From Myxococcota bacterium (GTDB lineage Bacteria; Myxococcota; Polyangia; GCA-2747355; JAKLHH01): a stretch of DNA of 5,143 bases. The DNA lies in the NCBI GenBank assembly GCA_022710245.1, contig JAKLHH010000667.1, positions 1 through 5,143 on the forward strand, in the 5' to 3' direction. Positions within the stretch are counted from its first letter, which is position 1. Every line of letters starts with the position of its first letter. Below, one piece after another: positions 1 through 5,143 of this stretch. The position numbers and the translations under genes are program-made. A model generated the notes under the pieces. It saw only the letters and a program-made list of their open reading frames with translations. It was not told the origin of the DNA and ran no database searches.

Positions 1-88
1 AAATACCGAGAGTATGACTTCGTCGGCGCGCCTTGCCCGCGACGAAATATCCTCCGCGGATCGTGATCCACCGAAGCGAACTGTGGGG
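1..88. other. Sequence downstream of the tandem pair
   Basis: This 88-bp tail carries no recognisable gene. It is less GC-rich at its left end than the rest of the window. It holds an inverted repeat with seven-base arms, TTCGTCG at 19-25 and CGACGAA at 40-46, around a 14-base loop, and a small dyad GGATC-GT-GATCC at 58-69. Either might end transcription of the last gene, but neither is followed by a T-run on the minus strand. Confidence 0.35.
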
Positions 89-1156
89 TTAGAGCCCGCT
101 GGCGAACTGGGTCAGGCTCTGCCGCTCGGCCTTGAAGGAAGCGCTCTTCTCGGAGGCGTGCAGGTCGAGGATGGTCGACGGCGCGCCGAGACCGACCCAG
201 ACCTTGTGGTACTTGTTGCGCACGCGCTGCCCCGGGTGGTTGCTGTACTGGTCCTTCACGTAGTACTGGATGTCGCGCGCCCACTTCAGGCTCTCCTGCG
301 GGTTGGCGCCGAGGCCCGAGTTGAACACGGTCATCAGGTCCGCGAGCGGCGAGTGGATGCGCACCAGCGCGCGGGGGTCGGCCTGCTGGTGGGCGCCCGT
401 GCGCGTGAGGAAGTCGCGGATCAGCTTGGCCGCGTTGTCGGGTGCGTTCGCCAGCAGCGGCTGGTTGTTCGCCTGGCCGTAGGCCTTGATGTCCTTGAGC
501 GAGCGCTCGAAGGCCGTGACCCAGGCGGGGTTCAGCGACGAGGACGCGGCGCCGGCGCAGGCCTCGTGCTTGAGGTCGCACTTGCCCGGGTTCCGCCACG
601 CCGGGTTGAGCGCCTGGCCGTTCTTGCCCTTGATCAGGCTCCGGTTGCGCGCGTGGTAGAAGGCCTTGAACGCTGCCATCTCCTCGGGGCTGACCAGGAA
701 GGTCGCCTCGGTGAGCTCGTCGCTGTGCTGGCGGATGTCCTCGTGGCCGCCGTAGCCGCCGCCGCGGACCCAGTTGTAGGACATCCACTCGTCGCCGACG
801 CGCAGGTAGCCGGAGCCGGTGTCGCCGGCCCTCGGACCCATGCTCGCCTGGAAGCCGATGCTCCGCTTGCCGACGGCCTCGAACCAGCCCTGCATCGAGG
901 CCTGGCCGCTGTCGACCGCCGTGACCAGCATCGCGCCCTGCATCGGCGCCTTGCTCTTCGTGGTCTGGTAGAGCACGCCGTAGCCCGGCACGCCGGCGGC
1001 GGCGAGCTGGGTGGCCACGGTCTTCAGCTGAGCTCGGCGGCTGTCGGCGACCTTCACGGAGACGCACTGCCCGCGCACGCAGGTCTGCTGGGCGTGGGCC
1101 GGGAGCGCGAGCACCCCGATGAGGGCGGACACGATGACGAGCAAGCGACGGGTCAT
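89..1156 (-). CDS. Secreted four-cysteine protein of unknown family, downstream copy of a tandem pair
   Basis: A 355-residue protein that I do not recognise. The N-terminus is a clear Sec signal peptide: MTRR, a hydrophobic stretch at residues 5-18, then an AHA/QQ cleavage site after residue 22. The mature protein is therefore probably periplasmic or secreted. It has no lipobox and no other membrane segment. There are four cysteines, C26 and C31 near the mature N-terminus and C193 and C200 in the middle, so two disulfides are possible. Stretches identical to the paralogue include GSGYLRVGDEWMSY (114-127), ACAGAASSSLNP (199-210), the segment 253-270 and VFNSGLGANPQESLKWARDI (277-296). The ATG is supported by GGAGAG five bases upstream and by the signal peptide. 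The stop is TAA. The gene has its own sigma-54 promoter, so it need not be co-transcribed with its neighbour. The reading frame is sure; the function is unknown. Confidence 0.93.
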   Translation of the reverse strand: MTRRLLVIVSALIGVLALPAHAQQTCVRGQCVSVKVADSRRAQLKTVATQLAAAGVPGYGVLYQTTKSKAPMQGAMLVTAVDSGQASMQGWFEAVGKRSIGFQASMGPRAGDTGSGYLRVGDEWMSYNWVRGGGYGGHEDIRQHSDELTEATFLVSPEEMAAFKAFYHARNRSLIKGKNGQALNPAWRNPGKCDLKHEACAGAASSSLNPAWVTAFERSLKDIKAYGQANNQPLLANAPDNAAKLIRDFLTRTGAHQQADPRALVRIHSPLADLMTVFNSGLGANPQESLKWARDIQYYVKDQYSNHPGQRVRNKYHKVWVGLGAPSTILDLHASEKSASFKAERQSLTQFASGL

Positions 1157-1161
1157 GGTTG

Positions 1162-1167
1162 CTCTCC
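1162..1167 (-). promoter_or_regulatory. Ribosome binding site GGAGAG
   Basis: GGAGAG on the minus strand, five bases before the ATG at 1156. It fixes the start of the downstream secreted-protein gene and is identical in sequence and spacing to the site of the paralogue. Confidence 0.8.
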
Positions 1168-1200
1168 GACGGCTGTGGATGAGGAGCTGACCTGTTTCTG

Positions 1201-1216
1201 AGCAACACCCGTGCCA
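1201..1216 (-). promoter_or_regulatory. Sigma-54 (-24/-12) promoter of the downstream secreted-protein gene
   Basis: Read on the minus strand this is TGGCACGGGTGTTGCT, a full match to the sigma-54 consensus TGGCACG-N4-TTGCW. The invariant GG and GC are separated by the required ten bases. Taking the C of GC (position 1202) as -12, transcription would start near 1190, leaving a leader of about 34 nt that contains the ribosome site. The same 16-bp core, differing only in the spacer, stands before the paralogous gene. Transcription from such a promoter needs RpoN and an ATP-dependent enhancer-binding activator. Confidence 0.86.
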
Positions 1217-1241
1217 GCCATCACCGCTTTCGAGCGCGCAA

Positions 1242-1257
1242 TCCTGCGCACTTGGCG
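1242..1257 (-). promoter_or_regulatory. Conserved upstream block A before the downstream paralogue
   Basis: The plus-strand sequence TCCTGCGCACTTGGCG matches TCCTGCGTAGTTGGCG at 2510-2525 in 14 of 16 positions. It lies at the same distance from the promoter in both copies (about -52 to -67 here). In this copy it overlaps a short inverted repeat, GCGCA-ATCC-TGCGC, at 1236-1249. It could be an activator or IHF-type binding site, or simply leftover homology from the duplication. Confidence 0.4.
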
Positions 1258-1262
1258 GAGTG

Positions 1263-1278
1263 GCCAGCTGCTGCTGGC
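1263..1278. repeat. Inverted repeat GCCAGC-TGCT-GCTGGC
   Basis: Perfect six-base arms around a four-base centre, at about -73 to -88 from the predicted start of the downstream gene. It could be an activator site or a small hairpin after the preceding gene; no T-run follows. GCCAGC also occurs twice at 2550-2563 as a direct repeat before the other copy, though at a different distance. Confidence 0.35.
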
Positions 1279-1297
1279 GACGCCCGTGGTCAGTACC

Positions 1298-1314
1298 GGT
1301 GGCTAGTGGCGGAG
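1298..1314 (-). promoter_or_regulatory. Conserved upstream block B, candidate enhancer site
   Basis: The plus-strand sequence GGTGGCTAGTGGCGGAG matches 15 of 17 positions of GGTGGCTACTCGCGGAG at 2566-2582. It lies about -108 to -124 from the predicted start, the usual range for sigma-54 enhancer (UAS) sites. The DNA between this block and block A shows little similarity between copies, so its preservation stands out. Binding by an activator is inferred. Confidence 0.42.
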
Positions 1315-1345
1315 GGGGGACAGAGGTCGGGAGGGGCCGCCGTGC

Positions 1346-1362
1346 GCGGGCTCAGAGCCCGC
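1346..1362 (-). terminator. Hairpin over the stop codon of the upstream paralogue (weak terminator candidate)
   Basis: GCGGGCTC and GAGCCCGC form perfect eight-base arms around a single base, and the TGA stop lies in the centre. It would fold as a short, very stable stem, but the following minus-strand sequence has no T-run. It is not a standard intrinsic terminator and may be incidental in such GC-rich DNA. Confidence 0.25.
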
Positions 1363-2422
1363 CCGCGAACTGGGTCAGGCTCAGCCGCTCGGCCTTGAAG
1401 GAGGGGCTCTTCTCGGTCGCGTGGAGGTCGAGGATGGTCGCCGGGGTGCCTAGGCCGATCCAGACCTTGTGATTCTTGTCGCGCACGCGCTGGCCCGGGT
1501 GGTCGCTCCACGAGGGCTTCACGTACCACTGGATGTCGCGCGCCCACTTCAGGCTCTCCTGCGGGTTGGCGCCGAGGCCCGAGTTGAAGACCGTGAGCAG
1601 GTCGGCCGCCGGCGAGTGGATCCGCACCAGCGCGCGGGGGTCGGCCTGCTGGTGGGCGCCCGTGCGCTTCAGGAAGTCGCTGATCAGCTTCGCCGCGTTG
1701 GCCGGGGCGTTCGCCAGCGCGGGCAGGTTGTTCGCCTGGCCATAGGCCTTGATCTCGGCGAGCGAGCGCCCGAAGGCCGAGACCCACGCGGGGTTGAGCG
1801 ACGAGGAGGCGGCGCCGGCGCAGGCCTCGGTCTTGAGGTCGCAGGTGCCCGGGTTGCGCCACTGCGGATCGATCACCTTGCCGTCGCGGCCCTTGATCAG
1901 CTTCTTGTTGCGGGCGTGGTAGAAGGCCTTGAACGCCGCCAGCTCCTCGGGGTTGACCATGAAGGTCGCCTCGGTGAGCGCGCCCGAGTGCTGCCGGATG
2001 TCCTCGTGGCCGTAGGAACCACCGCCGCGCACCCAGTCGTAGGACATCCACTCGTCACCGACGCGCAGGTAGCCAGAGCCAGTGGAGCCTGCGCTGGGAC
2101 CCATGCTCGCCTGGAAGCCGATGCTGCGGCTGCCGACGGTCTCGTACCAGGACTGCATCGCCGGCTGGCCCCGGTCGACGGTGGTGACCAGCATCGCCCC
2201 CTCCATCGGCTTCTTGGTCTTCGTGGTCTGGTAGAGCACGCCATAGCCCGGCACGCCGGCGGCCGCGAGCTGACTGGCCACGGTCTTCAGCTGCGCGCGC
2301 CGTCCGTCGGCGACCTTCACCGAGAGGCACTGGCCACGCACGCACTGCTGCTGGGCGTGGACCGGGAGCGCGAGCAGACCAGCGAGGGCCGACACCACGA
2401 CGAGGAGGAAGCGACGAGTCAT
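1352..2422 (-). CDS. Secreted four-cysteine protein of unknown family, upstream copy of a tandem pair
   Basis: A 356-residue paralogue of the gene immediately downstream, about 80% identical by eye over the full length with one single-residue gap in the signal peptide. The signal peptide is MTRR, a hydrophobic core at residues 5-19, and a VHA/QQ cleavage site after residue 23. All four cysteines are kept (C27, C32, C194, C201). Differences cluster in short segments, such as residues 68-97 and 302-307, where KDQYSN in the other copy is KPSWSD here. Long central and C-terminal blocks are unchanged, so both copies are probably functional and under selection. The ATG has GGAGAG five bases upstream, exactly as in the other copy. 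The TGA stop sits inside a perfect short inverted repeat. A sigma-54 promoter lies 46 bp upstream of the start. I recognise no family; an extracytoplasmic role is all that the sequence supports. Confidence 0.93.
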   Translation of the reverse strand: MTRRFLLVVVSALAGLLALPVHAQQQCVRGQCLSVKVADGRRAQLKTVASQLAAAGVPGYGVLYQTTKTKKPMEGAMLVTTVDRGQPAMQSWYETVGSRSIGFQASMGPSAGSTGSGYLRVGDEWMSYDWVRGGGSYGHEDIRQHSGALTEATFMVNPEELAAFKAFYHARNKKLIKGRDGKVIDPQWRNPGTCDLKTEACAGAASSSLNPAWVSAFGRSLAEIKAYGQANNLPALANAPANAAKLISDFLKRTGAHQQADPRALVRIHSPAADLLTVFNSGLGANPQESLKWARDIQWYVKPSWSDHPGQRVRDKNHKVWIGLGTPATILDLHATEKSPSFKAERLSLTQFAGGL

Positions 2423-2427
2423 TTCTG

Positions 2428-2433
2428 CTCTCC
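2428..2433 (-). promoter_or_regulatory. Ribosome binding site GGAGAG
   Basis: GGAGAG on the minus strand, five bases before the ATG at 2422. It supports the start chosen for the upstream secreted-protein gene. Confidence 0.8.
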
Positions 2434-2467
2434 AGGCTGCCTTGATTGGAGGACTGCCCGGGCATTG

Positions 2468-2483
2468 AGCAACTCGCGTGCCA
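2468..2483 (-). promoter_or_regulatory. Sigma-54 (-24/-12) promoter of the upstream secreted-protein gene
   Basis: Read on the minus strand this is TGGCACGCGAGTTGCT, again a full match to TGGCACG-N4-TTGCW with ten bases between GG and GC. With position 2469 as -12, the start would be near 2457 and the leader about 35 nt, almost the same as for the paralogue. The three differences from the other promoter all fall in the unconstrained spacer, which suggests selection has kept the core while neighbouring bases drifted. Confidence 0.86.
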
Positions 2484-2509
2484 CGGCCTCCGGGGAGTGA
2501 ATGGTGAAG

Positions 2510-2525
2510 TCCTGCGTAGTTGGCG
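2510..2525 (-). promoter_or_regulatory. Conserved upstream block A before the upstream paralogue
   Basis: Counterpart of the block at 1242-1257, placed at about -53 to -68 from the predicted start near 2457. The inverted repeat seen in the other copy is not kept here, so the dyad is not the conserved property. Confidence 0.4.
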
Positions 2526-2536
2526 AGGGGACGATC

Positions 2537-2576
2537 GGCTACTCAGGGTGCCAGCAAGCCAGCGAGGTGGCTACTC
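2537..2576. repeat. Direct repeat GGCTACTC, two copies 32 bp apart
   Basis: GGCTACTC is at 2537-2544 and 2569-2576 on the plus strand, both between -80 and -120 of the predicted sigma-54 start. The second copy is part of block B. The first has no counterpart in front of the other paralogue. An eight-base match can arise by chance, but the position and spacing fit activator sites. Confidence 0.4.
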
Positions 2577-2582
2577 GCGGAG
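2566..2582 (-). promoter_or_regulatory. Conserved upstream block B, candidate enhancer site
   Basis: Counterpart of the block at 1298-1314, at about -109 to -125 from the predicted start. Its core GGCTACTC occurs a second time at 2537-2544, exactly 32 bp away (about three helical turns), which would suit two activator dimers on one face of the DNA. Confidence 0.42.
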
Positions 2583-2613
2583 CGAACAGGAGGTTGCAGA
2601 TCGGCTCACGCGC

Positions 2614-3480
2614 TCAGCGCGCGTCGAGCCAGAGGTCGGTCACGACGCCGAGGTGATCGGAGACGCGCTCGGCCCCCTCGAAGACGTTGAAGCTGCGGTA
2701 CTCGGGGTGGCGCGCGCGCAGGGCCGCGTCCTCCTTGACGAGGATGTAGTCGAGCCGCGCCGGGGTGAAGGCGCGGTCCCAGGGCGTCGTCGGCTTGTGC
2801 AGCGCTCCAGGGTTCGCGCGCGCCCAGGTGTCGACCAGCTCGCCGCCCAGGCGACGGAGCGCCGGGCTCGTCGAGGGCTGGTTGAAGTCACCGGCGATGA
2901 CGGTCAGCGCGGCGGCGGTCGCCTTGCGCGCGATGAAGCCGCGGAGCTCGTCGAGCTGCACCGGGGTGTCGCGCGAGTCGAAGCCCCACGGGTGGGTGAC
3001 GAAGAAGTGCACGGGCCCGACGGCAGCGCCCTCGCTCCGCGCGTAGAGGGCGTTGCGCCGCTCGCCGCTGGGCGCGGGCCACTGGGTGGTCGTGGTCAGC
3101 GGAGCGACGTCGTAGTCCGAGAGGCGCCCGCGCGAGAGCATGCAGTTGTGCATCCGCTCGCCGCTGCCCCAGGTGCCGAACCCCTTCTCGTGGATGTGGT
3201 ACTGCAGGCTCGGGTCGACCTGGCGGACGCCGGCGAGGATCTCCCGGGTCGCGTCGCAGCTCAGGCGGCCGCCCTTCATCACCTCGCAGAGGGAGACGAG
3301 GTCCGGCTTGAGCTCGGCGATCTTGCGCCCGATGCGATGGAGCTTCTCGACGGGGTCGGGCTCCTGGAAGCTGTGCGTGTTGAGGTGGAGCACGCGGAGG
3401 CGCTGGCGCGGCGCGGCCCCGGCGGGCGGGGCGGCCGCGAGGAGGAGGCCGAGGAGCAGCAGGGCGCGAGGCGCGGTCAT
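2614..3480 (-). CDS. Secreted endonuclease/exonuclease/phosphatase (DNase I-like) family protein
   Basis: A 288-residue protein with the EEP (DNase I-like) fold, whose members cleave phosphoester bonds with a metal ion. The substrate could be DNA, RNA, a phospholipid or an inositol phosphate, and the sequence alone does not decide. Residues 1-22 form a signal peptide (leucine/alanine core, AGA/AP cleavage site), so it acts outside the cytoplasm. The motifs appear in family order: LHLNTH with N34, SLCEV with the metal-binding E66, VTHPW with H163, IAGDFNQP with catalytic D198 and N200, RLDYI with D244, and SDHLGV with D275 and H276. All expected catalytic residues are present and the length is normal for a single-domain member. 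An in-frame TGA lies six codons upstream, so this ATG is the earliest possible start. No clear Shine-Dalgarno precedes it. Three cysteines (65, 75, 113) are in the mature part. Confidence 0.9.
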   Translation of the reverse strand: MTAPRALLLLGLLLAAAPPAGAAPRQRLRVLHLNTHSFQEPDPVEKLHRIGRKIAELKPDLVSLCEVMKGGRLSCDATREILAGVRQVDPSLQYHIHEKGFGTWGSGERMHNCMLSRGRLSDYDVAPLTTTTQWPAPSGERRNALYARSEGAAVGPVHFFVTHPWGFDSRDTPVQLDELRGFIARKATAAALTVIAGDFNQPSTSPALRRLGGELVDTWARANPGALHKPTTPWDRAFTPARLDYILVKEDAALRARHPEYRSFNVFEGAERVSDHLGVVTDLWLDAR

Positions 3481-3691
3481 GCGGGACGGAGCGATTCAAG
3501 GCGCGTGCCGGCGACGGAGCGACCGACGCCGGGCCAGGCGCTGCGCAACTGGCGGGATGCGCAGGCGCCGCGCCGCGGCGCTGGCGAGCGGCGCGGGGGC
3601 GGGCGACCACGCCTGGCGGCCGCGGCAGCCATGGTCGTTCGCCTGGGGTCGCCCCCGCCGCGGAGGGTCATCAACCCAGCGAACCTCGGGG
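3481..3691. other. GC-rich gap between the DUF4132 and nuclease genes
   Basis: I find no gene, tRNA or sigma-54 core in this 211-bp gap. It contains a strong GC hairpin at 3565-3581 (seven-base stem, three-base loop) that includes the palindrome GCGCCGCGGCGC at 3570-3581, without a T-run. No convincing -35/-10 promoter for the nuclease gene is visible. The gap is long enough to make separate transcription plausible. Confidence 0.5.
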
Positions 3692-5143
3692 TCAGGGCGG
3701 CGGGGCCTCGACCGCGGTCGGCGCTCGCCCGCTGATCTTCTGCAGGTCGGCGAGCGTCTCCGAGACGATGAGCGCCGGCACCTCGCCCAGCTTGAGGCGC
3801 TGGTGAGCCGGCTCGCGCCGCTCGAAGACCAGCCGGCCCAGGCGCGCCGAGCCGCCGAGCTCGAGGACGATCGGCATGTCGTCGACGAAGAGACGGGCGA
3901 CGAGGCCGGCGAGCGGGAAGGCCTTCCAGTAGTCGTTGACGGTCCCGCCGCTCGTGTCGCCTCGCCGCCAGGCCAGGCGGGCGGTCGTGCTCTTCATCCG
4001 GCCGACCTCGACGGGGACGCCGATCAGCTCCGGGTACTCCTCGCGCTCCCGCAGCTCCGCCGGCACGCCCAGGACCGGTCGCTCGAGCTGCACGAAGGGC
4101 GGCGTCACCCCTCGCGCCGCGAGCCTCTCCTTCCAGGCCGCGACCACGCCGGGGGGAGCCGCGAGCGGGTGAAGCAAGCCCACCCGCGCGTCGTCGGGGA
4201 GCGGGACCGGTGCTCCCTCCACGTCGAGGAGCGCGCCGTCCTCGCCCGCGTGGAAGCTGGCGAGCAGCGCCCCCGCTTCGTCGAAGGCGCCCCAGACCAG
4301 GCGCACCGCGAAGGGGAAGAGGAGCGGATGGGTGAGGAAGCGATCGCGGAAGCGCGCCGCGCTCCAGCGGTACGCCACGACCAGGAGGTTCTCGAGGCGC
4401 AGGCTCTGTGCGCGGGCCGCCTCCTGCAGCAGCGCCTTCAGCTCCTTCAGCTCCAGCGCCAGCTCGGGCGGCGCGGTCTTCGGCAGCGAGCGGACGGGCT
4501 TGCCCTTCGCGGGGTCGCGCAGCGCGAGCCCGAAGTCGGGGCTGACGCGCAGCTCGAGGGTCTTGCCGCCGCAGTCGAGGAGCCGCGGCTTGCCGGGCTC
4601 GAAGCCGAGCCAGGGCACCACGCGGTCGCGGAGCTCGTCGGGCGTCAGGTCCTGCCGCTCGGCCGCCTCCGCGAAGGCCTCGTTCGCTGCGTCGCCGACG
4701 TTCTTCGGCTTGCTGGCATAGCGGAGCGCCATCGCGTCCAGCGCCTGCAGCGCCGCGTCGCTCCCCTGCAGGGCGAGCGCCTGCACGGCGTACTCGGCGA
4801 ACGCGACCCGGCGCTCCTTGATCCACGCAGACGCCGCGCTGACCAGCCTCGGCACCACGCGCTCGTCGCCGAGGATGCCGGCCAGCGTGATCGCCCAGCC
4901 CTCCTCGGCGGCGGCGCCCGCGCCGAGGAAGGCCTCCAGCACGGCGAGCGCGAAGTCGCCGCTGCGGCGCCGGTCGAGGAGCCCGTAGAGGACCTCGGCC
5001 TCGAGGTCCGGCCGCACGCCGCGCACGCGCGCCTGCCGGTGCAGGAGGTAGTGGGTGAGCCGCGGCGAGAGCGGCGAGCCGTCGGCGAGGAAGAGGGGCG
5101 GCAATTGTCGCTCGGCGTGCGCGGCGTCGCCTCGCCCGAATTG
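3692..5143 (-). CDS. DUF4132-family protein, 3' part (5' end outside the window)
   Basis: This frame stays open through the right edge, giving the last 483 residues of a longer protein (numbered here from the first in-window codon). A TTG at 5102-5104 could be mistaken for the start. It encodes the leucine of LPPLFLADGSPL, which resembles a segment found inside DUF4132 proteins, so I read through it. Residues about 14-165 are helical and look like HEAT-type repeats (for example LAGILGDERVVPRLV). They are followed by LTPDELRDRVVPWLGF. The DUF4132 domain occupies roughly residues 230-430, with its hallmark RWSAARFRDRFLTHPLL (259-275) and RLVWGAFDE (281-289), then LPDDARVGLLHPL. Family members include the MolR/YehI type of E. 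coli and often carry an N-terminal WGR domain; whether one exists here cannot be seen. No signal peptide is visible. The molecular function of the family is not established. The C-terminus after ISGRAPTAVEAPPP is a normal stop. Confidence 0.88.
   Translation of the reverse strand, partial: QFGRGDAAHAERQLPPLFLADGSPLSPRLTHYLLHRQARVRGVRPDLEAEVLYGLLDRRRSGDFALAVLEAFLGAGAAAEEGWAITLAGILGDERVVPRLVSAASAWIKERRVAFAEYAVQALALQGSDAALQALDAMALRYASKPKNVGDAANEAFAEAAERQDLTPDELRDRVVPWLGFEPGKPRLLDCGGKTLELRVSPDFGLALRDPAKGKPVRSLPKTAPPELALELKELKALLQEAARAQSLRLENLLVVAYRWSAARFRDRFLTHPLLFPFAVRLVWGAFDEAGALLASFHAGEDGALLDVEGAPVPLPDDARVGLLHPLAAPPGVVAAWKERLAARGVTPPFVQLERPVLGVPAELREREEYPELIGVPVEVGRMKSTTARLAWRRGDTSGGTVNDYWKAFPLAGLVARLFVDDMPIVLELGGSARLGRLVFERREPAHQRLKLGEVPALIVSETLADLQKISGRAPTAVEAPPP

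Larger units (their letters stand above)
89..1327 (-). repeat. Tandem duplication, downstream unit (promoter region plus gene)
   Basis: This unit corresponds to 1352-2594. The coding regions are about 80% identical at protein level, and similarity continues upstream through the ribosome site, the sigma-54 core and blocks A and B to about 1327. The start codons are 1266 bp apart. The event therefore copied a gene with its control region. The divergence shows it is not recent. Confidence 0.8.
1352..2594 (-). repeat. Tandem duplication, upstream unit (promoter region plus gene)
   Basis: Counterpart of 89-1327. Recognisable similarity ends near 2594, about 20 bp short of the stop codon of the nuclease gene, which marks the approximate outer border of the duplicated segment. 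No flanking insertion sequence or terminal repeat is seen, so the mechanism is not visible. Confidence 0.8.

Noticed and set aside
23..31. Lipoprotein signal in the paralogues because of an early cysteine (C26/C27)
   Set aside because: The residues before the cysteine are AQQT or AQQQ, which is not a lipobox. An AHA or VHA signal peptidase I site fits better.
1..88. Rho-independent terminator after the last gene
   Set aside because: The inverted repeat at 19-46 has a 14-base loop and no T-run on the minus strand, so I list it only as a repeat within the tail.
14..1201. Long open frame on the plus strand opposite the downstream paralogue, and similar ones at 1469-2500 and 2446-3735
   Set aside because: They lie opposite genes with signal peptides, family motifs or paralogue conservation. 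Their translations are low-complexity (rich in R, A, V, L and G), as expected of antisense frames in GC-rich DNA.
2539..2554. Another TGGCAC-containing sequence resembling a sigma-54 core
   Set aside because: The spacing from GG to the only nearby GC is eleven bases, not ten, and the TTGCW half is missing. A better core lies closer to the gene.
3477..4826. 449-codon minus-strand frame overlapping the DUF4132 gene
   Set aside because: The translation is almost entirely R, A, G and P with no domain. The overlapping frame carries clear DUF4132 motifs, so this is a shifted-frame shadow.
5102..5104. TTG as start of the DUF4132 gene
   Set aside because: The frame is open upstream to the window edge, and the codon encodes a leucine in an LPPLFLADG segment that is internal in this family. 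The true start lies outside.

Overview
The window is very GC-rich, and every gene I can support lies on the minus strand. It holds two secreted paralogues of unknown family, a secreted DNase I-like (EEP) protein and the 3' part of a DUF4132-family gene. High GC, a DUF4132 protein and perfect sigma-54 promoters together suggest a delta-type proteobacterium, perhaps a myxobacterium (Myxococcota). That placement is inference; no rRNA or marker gene is present.

Layout in the direction of transcription (right to left): (1) 5143-3692, a DUF4132 gene cut at its 5' end by the window edge; (2) a 211-bp very GC-rich gap; (3) 3480-2614, a secreted endonuclease/exonuclease/phosphatase-fold protein with all catalytic motifs present; (4) a 191-bp gap carrying a sigma-54 promoter; (5) 2422-1352, a 356-aa secreted four-cysteine protein I do not recognise; (6) a 195-bp gap carrying a second sigma-54 promoter; (7) 1156-89, a 355-aa paralogue about 80% identical to the previous one; (8) an 88-bp tail with no gene.

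The most interesting part is the right-to-left pair at 2596-89. It is a tandem duplication of a unit of about 1.27 kb that includes the control region as well as the gene. Both copies keep a perfect -24/-12 sigma-54 core (TGGCACG-N4-TTGCT), a start about 34 nt upstream of the ATG, the same GGAGAG ribosome site at the same spacing, and two further blocks at matching distances upstream (about -52 to -68 and -108 to -125). The rest of the intergenic DNA has drifted. This is the pattern expected of two separately transcribed copies controlled by one AAA+ enhancer-binding activator. The activator is not in the window.

I see no RNA gene, CRISPR array, insertion sequence or convincing intrinsic terminator. 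The four genes need not share a pathway: the DUF4132 and nuclease genes are separated by gaps, and only the tandem pair is clearly linked, by descent and by regulation.
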